Below are positions 33,563-43,333 of a DNA stretch of 64,000 nt, in pieces. A program made the translations under genes and the position numbers. Each line of letters begins with the position of its first letter. The stretch's first letter is position 1. Source of the DNA: UBA7398 sp964567545 (lineage in GTDB: Bacteria; Actinomycetota; Actinomycetes; Nanopelagicales; Nanopelagicaceae); the NCBI GenBank assembly GCA_964567545.1, contig CAZMNB010000001.1:44296-108295 (forward strand). The letters run 5' to 3'. The notes below the pieces were generated by a model. The model ran no database searches. It was not told the DNA's origin and saw only the letters and a list, made by a program, of their open reading frames with translations.

Positions 33563-36247
33563 TTATTTACCAGTTGTGAGAGTGATTAACTCTTTGATAG
33601 CAGAAAATGCGGCATCTATCTTCGCTACTGCAACGCCGCCACCTTGTGCGAAATCATCTTTACCGCCACCACCGCCGCCTAAAATTTCACTAGCACTTTT
33701 AACTATTGCTCCAGCCTTGACGCCAAAAGTACGGGCAAGATCATCCACCGCTGCAATTAAAACCACTTTGCCTTCTTGAACACTTGCCAAAACCACAACC
33801 GAGTTGGTTATTTGGGAACGTAAATTTAACGCGATAGTACGAAGATCATCACCGGAGATCCCATCGGAGACTCGTGCCGTGATAAGCGAAACCTTCCCGA
33901 GGTTTAACGCCGTGGCGATCAATTTCTTTGAATCCGCGATTGCGGCCGCGGTTTTTATGCTGGCTAACTCTTTTTCAATCTCCTTATGTTTGGCGAGCAA
34001 TTCCGCAATTCTCTCTGGCATCTCTTCTGGGCGCGCGCCTTTTATTAAATCCGTAATTGAATTTAAAAGTAGATGTTCTCTAGCTAAAAATGAGTACGCA
34101 TCTGCACCAACTAGCGCTTCTACCCGTCGAACTCCAGCTCCAATTGATGATTCGCTTAACAATTTAACCACTCCGAGTTGTCCAGACCTAGAAACGTGGG
34201 TACCGCCGCAAAGTTCTCGAGCCCAGTTCCCAACGCTGACAACGCGAACCCGCTCACCATATTTTTCCCCAAATAGCGCCATCGCTCCGGAAGCTTTCGC
34301 ATCAGATTGGGACATCACCTCGGCAGTAACTTCTAAATCGTCTAACAAAAGTGCATTCACTCGCGCTTCGACATCATTTAAAGTAGAAAGTGGAACTGCG
34401 CCAGCAGCTGGAAAATCAAATCTAAATCTTCCAGGTGAATTCTCGGAACCTGCCTGGGTCGCAGTTTCACCTAAAATTTCACGAAAAGCTTTATGAACCA
34501 TATGAGTTGCGGTATGCGCTCTGGAAATTCCATTTCTTCTTTCAATATCAATTTCGGCTAGCACGGTAGCGTTTTTAGTTATAACGCCTGAAATCACTCT
34601 GCCACGATGAACCGATAAACCTGGAATCGGGCTCTGCACATCATCAACCTCAATGATCGCCCCATTTTCCAAAGTAATGCGGCCGCCATCAGCTAGTTGC
34701 CCACCACCCTCAGCATAAAACGGAGTTCGATTTAGTACTACTTCAATTTCATCGCCGACTTTAGCTTCATCTGCATAAATACCATCAACTAAAAAACCAC
34801 TAATTGAGGATTCACTTTTTAAACTTTCATAACCAACAAATTCTATTTTTCCAGATTCGTCCAAAATTTTACGATATTCCGTTAAATCTGTATGTCCGCT
34901 CTTCTTCGCTTTTGCGTCCGCCTTTGCTCGATCTCTCTGTTCTTTCATTAATTTGCGGAAACCGACCTCATCTATCGTTAATCCCTCTTCGGCCGCCATT
35001 TCGAGCGTTAAATCAAATGGAAAACCATAGGTATCATGCAATTTGAAAACTTCATCCCCGCTTAATTTTGCACCACCCTGTTTTTTAAGAGCGGTACTTG
35101 CTAAATCAAATATCTGGGTGCCACTCTTAAGTGTTTGCAGAAATACATTTTCTTCTGCCACCGCTACCGAAAGTATTCGCTTCTTATCAGCGATCAATTC
35201 CGGATACTGAGAACCCATTGCAGAAATCGAAACTTCAATTAACTCGTTCATGTTGGCATCTTCAGCGCCAAGCAAGCGCATATTTCGGGTTGTGCGGCGC
35301 ATCATGCGACGCAGCACGTAACCCCGCCCTTCATTTCCGGGCGTAACCCCGTCACCAATTAGCATCATTGCAGTACGCGCATGGTCGGCTATGACACGCA
35401 GCGAAATATCGCTCTTAGAATCCTTGCCATATTTAACTCCGGCTAGTTCACTTGCGCGCCGCAAAATTTGCATGGTGGTATCAATTTCATAAATATTTTC
35501 AACACCTTGAAGTAGCGCTGCAGTTCGTTCTAACCCCAATCCTGTATCAATATTCTTAGCTGGTAACTCACCAATAATCGGAAAACTATCCTTATTTCCA
35601 CCCTCGCCACGAATATTTTGCATGAAAACTAAATTCCATACCTCTAAATAGCGATCCTCGTCCGCAATTGGACCACCTTCTTTTCCATATTCTGGTCCGC
35701 GATCATAATAAATTTCAGAACATGGTCCGCAAGGACCTGGTACGCCCATCGACCAAAAATTATCAGCCATACCTCGACGTTGAATTCGCTCTTTCGGTAC
35801 TCCAATTTTTTCATGCCATATATTGGCTGCTTCATCATCATCTAAATAAACAGTTACCCAAAGTTTCGACTCTGGAAATCCAAATCCGCCATCGCTTATC
35901 GGGCGCGTTAACAAATCCCAAGCCAGCGCAATCGCACCTTCTTTAAAGTAATCGCCGAATGAAAAATTGCCACACATTTGAAAAAATGATGCATGGCGAG
36001 TGGTTTTTCCGACTTCATCAATATCTAAAGTCCGCACACATTTTTGAACAGAGGTGGCTCGCTTGTAAGGAGGAGTTATCTCGCCGAGAAAATAGGGTTT
36101 AAATGGGACCATTCCAGCATTAACTAATAGAAGATTGGGATCATTTAAAATTAAGGAAGCTGAAGGTACTACGGTATGTGTTAAGCCAGCGCGGTTATCG
36201 GATTCAAAGAAACGTAACCAGCGAGATCTGATTTCCGCTGATTCCAC
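33563..36247 (-). CDS. alaS: Alanyl-tRNA synthetase
   Basis: Charges tRNA-Ala. At 894 residues it is full length: class II catalytic core with a tRNA recognition domain, then the editing domain with HTATHMVHKAF near 575 and CGGTH near 680, and a C-terminal Ala-rich oligomerisation region ending in the GGGGGGKDDFAQGGG segment. The start is GTG at 36247, giving the usual SAEIRSRWLRFFES beginning. The DUF948 gene ends just upstream. No leader or T-box is visible. Confidence 0.96.
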   Translation of the reverse strand: MESAEIRSRWLRFFESDNRAGLTHTVVPSASLILNDPNLLLVNAGMVPFKPYFLGEITPPYKRATSVQKCVRTLDIDEVGKTTRHASFFQMCGNFSFGDYFKEGAIALAWDLLTRPISDGGFGFPESKLWVTVYLDDDEAANIWHEKIGVPKERIQRRGMADNFWSMGVPGPCGPCSEIYYDRGPEYGKEGGPIADEDRYLEVWNLVFMQNIRGEGGNKDSFPIIGELPAKNIDTGLGLERTAALLQGVENIYEIDTTMQILRRASELAGVKYGKDSKSDISLRVIADHARTAMMLIGDGVTPGNEGRGYVLRRMMRRTTRNMRLLGAEDANMNELIEVSISAMGSQYPELIADKKRILSVAVAEENVFLQTLKSGTQIFDLASTALKKQGGAKLSGDEVFKLHDTYGFPFDLTLEMAAEEGLTIDEVGFRKLMKEQRDRAKADAKAKKSGHTDLTEYRKILDESGKIEFVGYESLKSESSISGFLVDGIYADEAKVGDEIEVVLNRTPFYAEGGGQLADGGRITLENGAIIEVDDVQSPIPGLSVHRGRVISGVITKNATVLAEIDIERRNGISRAHTATHMVHKAFREILGETATQAGSENSPGRFRFDFPAAGAVPLSTLNDVEARVNALLLDDLEVTAEVMSQSDAKASGAMALFGEKYGERVRVVSVGNWARELCGGTHVSRSGQLGVVKLLSESSIGAGVRRVEALVGADAYSFLAREHLLLNSITDLIKGARPEEMPERIAELLAKHKEIEKELASIKTAAAIADSKKLIATALNLGKVSLITARVSDGISGDDLRTIALNLRSQITNSVVVLASVQEGKVVLIAAVDDLARTFGVKAGAIVKSASEILGGGGGGKDDFAQGGGVAVAKIDAAFSAIKELITLTTGK

Positions 36248-36251
36248 CTAT

Positions 36252-36656
36252 TTACTCGGATTCCTCATCATCGACAAAAGCTTTTGCCTTCTTAGAAGAT
36301 TTTGTTTTCTTTTTGCCCTTACCTTTGCGCAGTTGCGCCGCAGTCAATAAACCACCAGCTACCTTCATCGCCAATTCATTCTTATCCAAAAATGTTGAAG
36401 TTGTCGCAGAAATTTTTGAAGAAATGTCTTCCACTGATTTGGTAACCCGATTAATGCTGTGCAGTGGACCATTTACTAATTTAACAGTGGTGGTAACTTC
36501 TTCAAGGAGTGGGGTTGTTTCCTCGGTAATGGATTTAACCGCAACGCCTACTTCATCTATAGCGCGACCTAGTCGAACCACTGCATAAGCTATCGCCAGA
36601 GCGATCACCGCTAGAGCGATGGCGGCAATAATTGTTGCAATTCCTCCTGGACCCAT
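36252..36656 (-). CDS. DUF948 membrane-anchored protein
   Basis: A 134-residue protein with one N-terminal membrane segment (residues about 7-28) followed by a helical DUF948-like region up to about 95 and a strongly basic tail rich in Lys (about 112-127) that ends acidic. DUF948 proteins are found next to alaS in many actinobacteria and Firmicutes; their role is unclear. The basic tail could bind nucleic acid or membrane lipids, which is speculation. Four bases separate it from alaS. Confidence 0.8.
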   Translation of the reverse strand: MGPGGIATIIAAIALAVIALAIAYAVVRLGRAIDEVGVAVKSITEETTPLLEEVTTTVKLVNGPLHSINRVTKSVEDISSKISATTSTFLDKNELAMKVAGGLLTAAQLRKGKGKKKTKSSKKAKAFVDDEESE

Positions 36657-36697
36657 ATGGCTAGGTTACTAGAGTTCATTACGAACTTGGCGCAGGT

Positions 36698-38956
36698 TTA
36701 AACCTGATGGAATCTAGGAATCTCAATATCTGGTGTTTTATGGCCAGCATGTGCCGCAACTGCAGCATCATGATAAGCCTCAATTGCAACGATATTTTCA
36801 TCAATTAGATAGAGACGGCCATCTGCAATAGTTCCGGCTTTTCCTTCTATCACTGCAACGACATCATCCCCCGAAAGGGTTTTGTGGATTTCCAGCGCAT
36901 GCGCTACTGCTAACACTTTGCTCCGGTTATCGCGAAGAATAACTTCGGCTTTTGCCAATAAAGACGAAAGATTATCTTCAATTCGATCGGCTAGCGCTCG
37001 CTTCATCTCTTTGCTCGAATCATCTTTTTTGCTACCACCTGGGGCGCCGAGATCCATTCGTCGACTAGAGGCATAAGACGAAACAGTGGAACCCATTCCC
37101 CATTGTCCTTCCATTAGCGCTGCCACCGTTGTCGCGCTCTCTAAATCTCCAGAGACTCCAGAAGAATTATCACCTTTGAAAAACATCCGCTCGCCAGCCA
37201 GCGATGCAAGTGAAACTAAAATATCCGACTCGTATTCGGTGCGCCATCTAGTGAATTGATCATCTGGCGGGATGCTCGCCACCATACCGAGGTAATCTGA
37301 ACCTTTTTCGATAGTAGCTAAATCAATTTCCATATGTCTGCGAGTTAGATGTGCCATAACTGCGTGACATGCTTCATGAACAGCTACCGCATGACGCTCT
37401 CTTTCAATATATTCAACATCCTCCGCGGGTCCAAGTTCTTTCAACTGTTTCGCACGAAGTACATCGCTCCACATAATGTTAGTTCGACCATTTCGAATTG
37501 CCATAATCAAAGCTTCATTGATCAAATCCTTAATGGTTGCACCGGTCGCATAGGGAGTAATTGTTGCCAACTTATCTATCTCTAGTGCAGACAATGAATG
37601 TGAAACTTTTGCGAAATATCCTTCATAAGTGCGTACTCGACCTGCTTTGCTTGGATATCCAACTCGATACATCCGATCAATTCGCCCTGGACGTAACAAC
37701 GCTTCATCTAGTGCTTCGGGCATATTCGTCGCCATCACAACCAGAATCCGGTATTTCGGCGGATTCTTAGGGCGCATTCCAAGAGTTCGGCGCACAATGC
37801 GATTTATAAAACCACGGGGCTTTTTCAATCCAGAAAGTTCAGTAAGAAGTGCTTGCAGCGTTCCCATTCCGCCGCCGCCATTTCCACCAGCACCACCCAT
37901 CACGAAAGCGTTGCGAGCCAAAAGCGCCGCGGTATTTTTAGATAAATAATTTCCACCATGACAGGTGCTCTCGAAAATTTCGCTTTTCGCCATTGCCGTG
38001 TTTCGATTCTGGCCACCGCCAGAAACGATTCCGCGATTTCCAAGGGAATCTGCTTCATCGAAAAAAACTACAACGCCGCCATATCGAAGTGCTAACTTTC
38101 GCAACTTACGGAACAAGCTCTTAACCTTAAGTACACCAACCCCCATAAACATATTTGTGAAAGCACCTGGATCAACAAATACGAATGGTTTCCCAGTTTC
38201 GCCAGCCATCGATTCAGCCATTAAAGTTTTACCAGTACCCGGTGGTCCCCACAATAAAATTCCGCCTGGTACATAACCGCCATGCTTCTCGATGCTTTCT
38301 GGGTTCTCCAAAAACACTAAATTTTCACGGATTCGATTTAGGACATGATCTTGCCCCCAAACATCAGAAAACCTAGTTCTGATGTCGTCTGGAAAATATG
38401 TATCTACTCCGCCTCGACTTAAGAACCAGAAAATGGCAGCAAATTGAATAACCACAAAGAAAACTGCGAAGAGCAATTGACCTAACATTGGCAGCGCGCT
38501 CCAAAGCGCTTTTGGTGCAAAGAAAAGCGCTCGTACTGGAGTTTCCTTATATATCGCGCCAAGAATTACCGCTAACAGAGTTATTAGAAGTAAAACCTTG
38601 ATAGCTCGAGAGAGCCGATAACGAGTCCAGTCACTTAATTTATGAAGTAAACCATCGACAAACTTAAAGTATTTTTGCCAGATACCGTGATATGGCGCCA
38701 ATAATTCAGATAACAAGAAATGAGTTTGCCGGATAAATTCGATTGCAAGTAAGGCGAATAACCACCATCTACTTTCTGAAGTGGATCTGACCGCATCCGT
38801 AAAACCCAGAATCGGATTGCCAGACATCTCTGCCCAAACCAAAATGAAAAAGACCAGAATGAACAATGATACGAACTTACTACGGTCATATAAGGAGAGA
38901 TGAACTCGGGTTTTACGATCAGAATCGCGCGCCCTGCTCGTTGAAACTTCAGCCAT
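36698..38956 (-). CDS. FtsH-like membrane AAA protease, divergent type
   Basis: A 752-residue ATP-dependent metalloprotease related to FtsH. Four likely membrane helices lie before residue 180 (about 28-42, 65-80, 118-136, 157-178). The AAA domain has Walker A GPPGTGKT 237-244, Walker B FFDEAD 298-303, and arginine fingers in LLRPGRIDR 420-428. The zinc site is HEACH 527-531 with the third ligand Asp604 in SGDLESAT, so it should be active. A Gly/Asn-rich insert of roughly 70 residues follows Walker B (about 308-380). The N-terminus is longer than in typical FtsH (two helices). It is probably a second FtsH paralogue; substrates are unknown. Confidence 0.85.
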   Translation of the reverse strand: MAEVSTSRARDSDRKTRVHLSLYDRSKFVSLFILVFFILVWAEMSGNPILGFTDAVRSTSESRWWLFALLAIEFIRQTHFLLSELLAPYHGIWQKYFKFVDGLLHKLSDWTRYRLSRAIKVLLLITLLAVILGAIYKETPVRALFFAPKALWSALPMLGQLLFAVFFVVIQFAAIFWFLSRGGVDTYFPDDIRTRFSDVWGQDHVLNRIRENLVFLENPESIEKHGGYVPGGILLWGPPGTGKTLMAESMAGETGKPFVFVDPGAFTNMFMGVGVLKVKSLFRKLRKLALRYGGVVVFFDEADSLGNRGIVSGGGQNRNTAMAKSEIFESTCHGGNYLSKNTAALLARNAFVMGGAGGNGGGGMGTLQALLTELSGLKKPRGFINRIVRRTLGMRPKNPPKYRILVVMATNMPEALDEALLRPGRIDRMYRVGYPSKAGRVRTYEGYFAKVSHSLSALEIDKLATITPYATGATIKDLINEALIMAIRNGRTNIMWSDVLRAKQLKELGPAEDVEYIERERHAVAVHEACHAVMAHLTRRHMEIDLATIEKGSDYLGMVASIPPDDQFTRWRTEYESDILVSLASLAGERMFFKGDNSSGVSGDLESATTVAALMEGQWGMGSTVSSYASSRRMDLGAPGGSKKDDSSKEMKRALADRIEDNLSSLLAKAEVILRDNRSKVLAVAHALEIHKTLSGDDVVAVIEGKAGTIADGRLYLIDENIVAIEAYHDAAVAAHAGHKTPDIEIPRFHQV

Positions 38957-38976
38957 GCTCCACCCTCATCATTTCG

Positions 38977-39645
38977 CTATTTTCCCCGGATTGTGAACGA
39001 GTTCGTAATCTTATCTAATGAACTTTGATTCTGGGTATAGCAAGTATCGCTGCATCGCGCTATCAGGACATAAAGAACGGACCGGTCCGGAGAGAGCGCA
39101 ACCGTTTGATTAATCGTTTCCAACTTCACATCACTCGCGGCAAAGGTGAAAACGCTCTTTATACCCGCGCCCCCTTTATCTTTGAAATCTTCATCTTCAA
39201 TTAGCGTGAATTTCGGCGGGGTTAGCGAGCCATCGATCCAAGATGTTAGCGGCAACACGATATCTCGGAGCGAATTGAGAGATACGGAATTTACTTCTGT
39301 CGGATATAGATTTCTAATTCTTAGAAAAACTATTGGAGCATCTTTCGGCGCAATACTAAAAACATCCTTAGCCGTTATGGCCGAACTTGGCGAAAACGCG
39401 ATCTGAAATTTTACTGCCGCCAATCGTTGCGCAGCGCCATTATCTTTTGATTTTGCTTCAAAATTAGCAAGGGTCGCATTACTAATCTCATGCCAACTTT
39501 CTGGAACTGTAAAAAAGACGCCATCATCTTTAAAGGAGACGTATTTTCGATCTGATTTCCCGCAGCTTGAAATGGATAGCATTAATCCTAAAAGAAGAAC
39601 TAAGCGAAAAAAACGGCTACTAGTTCGCTTCCGGTTGGGCGTCAA
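38977..39645 (-). CDS. Predicted lipoprotein of unknown function
   Basis: A secreted lipoprotein of about 222 residues. From the TTG at 39645, preceded by AAGGAG at seven bases, it has a basic start (NRKRTSSR), a hydrophobic run (FFRLVLLLGLML) and a lipobox ending SISSC, with Cys near residue 28. A longer ATG start at 39690 would lie deep in aspS and bury the signal peptide. The mature part has a beta-rich pattern (FTVPESWHEIS), similar to PsbP/LpqN-like lipoproteins, and two late cysteines. I do not recognise a function. It overlaps the end of aspS by 26 bases. Confidence 0.72.
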   Translation of the reverse strand: MTPNRKRTSSRFFRLVLLLGLMLSISSCGKSDRKYVSFKDDGVFFTVPESWHEISNATLANFEAKSKDNGAAQRLAAVKFQIAFSPSSAITAKDVFSIAPKDAPIVFLRIRNLYPTEVNSVSLNSLRDIVLPLTSWIDGSLTPPKFTLIEDEDFKDKGGAGIKSVFTFAASDVKLETINQTVALSPDRSVLYVLIARCSDTCYTQNQSSLDKITNSFTIRGK

Positions 39646-41359
39646 TCCCACTCTCCTTGCGTTGCGCTGGCGTAATTGGCGTAGGCGCACCAGTTAATGG
39701 ATCGCCACCGCTTGCAGTTTTAGGGAAAGCAATAACTTCACGGATCGAATCTGAACCGGTAATTAGCGCACATAACCGATCTAACCCGAGCGCAATACCT
39801 CCGTGTGGAGGTGGACCGTAGTTAAAAGCTTCCAGCAAGAAACCGAATTTACTTTCAGCTTCTGCTTTTGAAAGCCCAATCACTTCAAAAACTTTCTGTT
39901 GGATGTCGCGTCGATGGATACGAATCGAACCGCCACCAATCTCATTTCCATTTAAAACTATGTCATAGGCATACGCCAAGGCCGTTGCTGGGTCTTGCGC
40001 GAAACTTTTTTCAAATTCTGGTTTTGGGCCAGTGAACGGATGATGTACCGCGCTCCATCCGCCACCATCAATTTTTTCAAACATCGGTGCATCAACTATC
40101 CAGAGGAAATTCCAAGCTGTCTTATCGATCAGGCCAGAACGTTCGCCGATTTCTAACCGAACTGCACCTAGTAGGTTTTGCGAACTTTGCCGTTCTCCGG
40201 CAGCAAAAAATATTGCATCGCCAGGTTTAGCTCCAGTAACCGCGGCGATTCCGGCGGTTTCAAATTCGGAGAGATTTTTCGCAACTGGTCCACCTAAAGA
40301 ACCATCAGATTGCACCAAAATATAGGCCAACCCTTTAGCACCCCGAGCTTTTGCCCAATCCTGCCACGCATCTAAATCACGTCTTGCTGAACTTGCGCCA
40401 CCAGGCATGATCACAGCGCCAACATATTCCGCTTGGAAAACTCGAAAACTAGTCTTTGCAAAGAATTCTGTGACATCAGAAAGTTCATTACTAAATCTCA
40501 AATCTGGTTTATCCGATCCATATCTACGCATCGCCTCGTGGTAGGTCATGTGTGGAATCGGCATTGGTATTTCGTAGCCAACTACCTCTTTAAATACTCG
40601 GGATATTACTTTTTCCGCAATCTGTAATACGTCAGCTTGATCTACAAACGACATCTCGATATCCAACTGGGTAAATTCTGGTTGGCGATCAGCTCGGAAA
40701 TCTTCATCTCTAAAACATCTAGCAATTTGGTAATACCGTTCCATGCCAGCAACCATTAAAAGTTGCTTAAATAATTGCGGCGATTGCGGCAACGCATACC
40801 AACTGCCTGGTTGTAATCGCACCGGTACTAGAAAATCTCGGGCTCCTTCTGGTGTGGAGCGTGTTAAATATGGAGTTTCAATTTCTAAGAAATCACTTTC
40901 AGCCATGACTGTGCGAATTACTGAAGTAATTTTTGATCGAACTCGTAAATTATGTGCCGGCACCTCCCGACGTAAATCCAAATAGCGATACTTTAATCTA
41001 ACCTCTTCACTGATATTAGAGGTATCACCGCTATCTACTGGAAATGGTAACGGTGCAGCCTCCGATAAAACCATCAATTCTTTACAGTTGATTTCAATTG
41101 CACCAGTTGGTATTGCGCTATTTTCATTTCCCTTTGGGCGCGCAACTACTTCACCGACAATAAGAACGCACCATTCCGCTCGGAGCGCCCCCGCAACCGC
41201 TTCGTCTGAAATAACTACCTGTACCGCACCGGTTGCATCTCTTAAGTCGATAAAAGCTACGCCCCCATGATCGCGTCGGCGCGCTACCCAACCGGCCAAT
41301 TTAATTTCGCTACCAATATGCGATGCTCGAATATCGCCAGCGTTGTGAGTACGTAACAC
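39620..41359 (-). CDS. aspS: Aspartyl-tRNA synthetase
   Basis: Charges tRNA-Asp. The 579-residue class II enzyme has an N-terminal OB anticodon-binding domain (WVARRRDHGGVAFIDLRD near 25-42), the catalytic core with FLEIETPYLTRSTPEGARDFLVP near 157 and RYYQIARCFRDEDFRADRQPEF near 207, a GAD insert, and the final GLDRL motif. The start is GTG at 41359 with AGGAG five bases away. Whether it also charges tRNA-Asn cannot be decided here. It lies 16 bases from hisS. Confidence 0.96.
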   Translation of the reverse strand: MLRTHNAGDIRASHIGSEIKLAGWVARRRDHGGVAFIDLRDATGAVQVVISDEAVAGALRAEWCVLIVGEVVARPKGNENSAIPTGAIEINCKELMVLSEAAPLPFPVDSGDTSNISEEVRLKYRYLDLRREVPAHNLRVRSKITSVIRTVMAESDFLEIETPYLTRSTPEGARDFLVPVRLQPGSWYALPQSPQLFKQLLMVAGMERYYQIARCFRDEDFRADRQPEFTQLDIEMSFVDQADVLQIAEKVISRVFKEVVGYEIPMPIPHMTYHEAMRRYGSDKPDLRFSNELSDVTEFFAKTSFRVFQAEYVGAVIMPGGASSARRDLDAWQDWAKARGAKGLAYILVQSDGSLGGPVAKNLSEFETAGIAAVTGAKPGDAIFFAAGERQSSQNLLGAVRLEIGERSGLIDKTAWNFLWIVDAPMFEKIDGGGWSAVHHPFTGPKPEFEKSFAQDPATALAYAYDIVLNGNEIGGGSIRIHRRDIQQKVFEVIGLSKAEAESKFGFLLEAFNYGPPPHGGIALGLDRLCALITGSDSIREVIAFPKTASGGDPLTGAPTPITPAQRKESGIDAQPEAN

Positions 41360-41375
41360 GATGCTCCTGAAATCT

Positions 41376-42623
41376 CTATTTTAAAGAAGTTGCGGTTATG
41401 GAGCTAAGAGTAACTGAAGAAGTATTGCCGGATTCCATATTTTTCAATTCACCAACGCCCGAGGCTAATTCACTTTCACCGATTACTAGAGCGTACTTAG
41501 CGCCACTTCTATCAGCGCCTTTCATAGCGCCTTTTAGCGCACGATCTCCATAAGCGCAATCAACAATGGCCCCATCTTTTCTTAATTTATCAATAAACTC
41601 AATCGAATAATTCTTAGCATCCTCGCCGAGTGGAATTACAAATAAATCAGGGCGCGCCTGGCTGGTCAGATCTATCCCTTCAGCTTCACAAGCAAGTAGT
41701 GTTCTATCAATTCCTAGACCAAAACCAATTCCAGAAAGATTCTGCCCGCCGAGCGATTCCATTAAGCCGTCATATCTGCCGCCGCCACCAATCCCAGATT
41801 GCGCCCCTAATAGTTCATGCACAAATTCAAAAGTGGTTCCAGTGTAATAATCCAAGCCTCTAACCATCCGTGGATTTATAGAATATGGAATTCCTAAAAT
41901 CTCTAAGTAGCGTTTTACTTTTGCAAAGTGCGCAGCGCTTGCTGGGGTTAGATAATCCAAAAGCAATGGGGCCTTCGCCATATATTTTGCGACCGATTCT
42001 CGTTTGTCATCAAATAGCCGTAACGGATTTAGTTTTGTGCGCTCTTTAGTTGCTTCATCCAGATCCAATTTGGCGATGAAAGCAACTAAATCTTTGCGGT
42101 GGGCGCTTCGAGAAGCCGCGTCTCCTAGCGATGTAACATCCAAGCGAAACTTAGTTAACCCCAGATTTCGATATCCAGCGTAAGCAACTGCAATTACTTC
42201 AGCATCAATTGCGGGGTCATCTAAACCGATCGCCTCAATTCCAACTTGATAGAACTGTCGATAACGACCCGCTTGTGGTCGTTCCGCTCTAAAAAATGGC
42301 CCGGAATACCAAACCTTAACTGGCAGTTGACCTCGATCTAGCCCATGTTCAATTACAGCACGCATCACACCCGCAGTTCCTTCTGGTCTTAAAGTGATAG
42401 ACCGGCCACCGCGATCTTCAAATGTATACATTTCCTTCGAAACCACATCGGTCGATTCGCCCACGCCACGGATAAATAATTCGGTATCTTCAAAGATTGG
42501 TAACTCTAATAATTGATACCCTGCCAATTTCGCTGGGCTTATTAATTCTTTTCTAACTTTTTCAAATGCGATCGATCGCTCTGGAAAATATTCACTAACT
42601 CCTTTGGGGGCTTGAATTTTCAT
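41376..42623 (-). CDS. hisS: Histidyl-tRNA synthetase
   Basis: Charges tRNA-His. At 415 residues it has class II motif 2 (VWYSGPFFRAERPQAGRYRQFYQVG near 103-127), the histidine-specific blocks LDYYTGTTFE near 258 and GGGRYDGL near 277, and a C-terminal anticodon-binding domain. The ATG at 42623 shares ATGA with the MBL hydrolase stop. The hisS-MBL order is the same as in mycobacteria (Rv2580c-Rv2581c). Confidence 0.96.
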   Translation of the reverse strand: MKIQAPKGVSEYFPERSIAFEKVRKELISPAKLAGYQLLELPIFEDTELFIRGVGESTDVVSKEMYTFEDRGGRSITLRPEGTAGVMRAVIEHGLDRGQLPVKVWYSGPFFRAERPQAGRYRQFYQVGIEAIGLDDPAIDAEVIAVAYAGYRNLGLTKFRLDVTSLGDAASRSAHRKDLVAFIAKLDLDEATKERTKLNPLRLFDDKRESVAKYMAKAPLLLDYLTPASAAHFAKVKRYLEILGIPYSINPRMVRGLDYYTGTTFEFVHELLGAQSGIGGGGRYDGLMESLGGQNLSGIGFGLGIDRTLLACEAEGIDLTSQARPDLFVIPLGEDAKNYSIEFIDKLRKDGAIVDCAYGDRALKGAMKGADRSGAKYALVIGESELASGVGELKNMESGNTSSVTLSSITATSLK

Positions 42624-43333
42624 CGTACGCCTACCGAAAGATTCTTTAAATACGGATTAGTTTTTCGTTCCTTGGCAATAGTGGTCTCTGGCCCGTGGCC
42701 CGGTAATACTCTAAATCCGTCAGATAAAGTTAATATTTTTTCCTGTAAAGTTTTAGTCATATCCGCCATAGATCCAGTTGGTAAATCAGTTCGACCTATC
42801 GATCCAGCAAAAAGTACGTCGCCAGTTACTGCGATCTCATTTTCTACCAGAAAAATAACAGAGCCTTGAGTGTGGCCAGGTGCATGCAGAACTTTTATTG
42901 ACATTCCAGCGATTGCGAGAATTTCATTGCTCTTAATCTCCTTAACGTTCTCCGGTTCGTAATATTTTTCGCGTCCGGTTTCGCTACCCAACATTGATAA
43001 TAATTGAATTGATTCTGCGCTTAGCGCACGTTCTGGATATGTAAGCAATTCACGATCGCCGGAATGGATATATGTGATAAAACTATTTGTAGCTTCTCCG
43101 ATTTCATCTGATTGGGCAAGCGGGAGAACCGAAAAAGTGTGATCTAAATGGCCATGGGTTAGCAGCGCCGCAACTGGCTTTAACTTGAATTTTTCAACGA
43201 TTTCGAAGATTTCATTTGTTAAATCTGGAATCGCAATTCCTGGGTCAACAATCACGCATTCCTGGTTCTTACCGGTGGCTAAAATCCAACAATTGGTTCC
43301 GAAAAAGGGTGCTGCTATCGATTCAACTAACAT
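42620..43333 (-). CDS. MBL-fold metallohydrolase (glyoxalase II-like)
   Basis: A metallo-beta-lactamase-fold hydrolase of about 237 residues. It has the zinc motif THGHLDHTFS near 58-67, a second His in LHAPGHTQGS near 148-157, an Asp in TGDVLFAGSIGR near 168, and a last His in PGHGPET near 212. Glyoxalase II or a related thioester hydrolase is the likely class, but the substrate cannot be read. I prefer the ATG at 43333 over the GTG at 43348, because AGAAGGGG lies just upstream of the ATG. A short hairpin (43347-43365) stands right before that ribosome site. Confidence 0.85.
   Translation of the reverse strand: MLVESIAAPFFGTNCWILATGKNQECVIVDPGIAIPDLTNEIFEIVEKFKLKPVAALLTHGHLDHTFSVLPLAQSDEIGEATNSFITYIHSGDRELLTYPERALSAESIQLLSMLGSETGREKYYEPENVKEIKSNEILAIAGMSIKVLHAPGHTQGSVIFLVENEIAVTGDVLFAGSIGRTDLPTGSMADMTKTLQEKILTLSDGFRVLPGHGPETTIAKERKTNPYLKNLSVGVR

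Noticed and set aside
33804..34496. Plus-strand open frame of 230 codons opposite alaS
   Set aside because: Shadow of alaS; Ser/Ala/Pro-rich composition and no recognisable domain.
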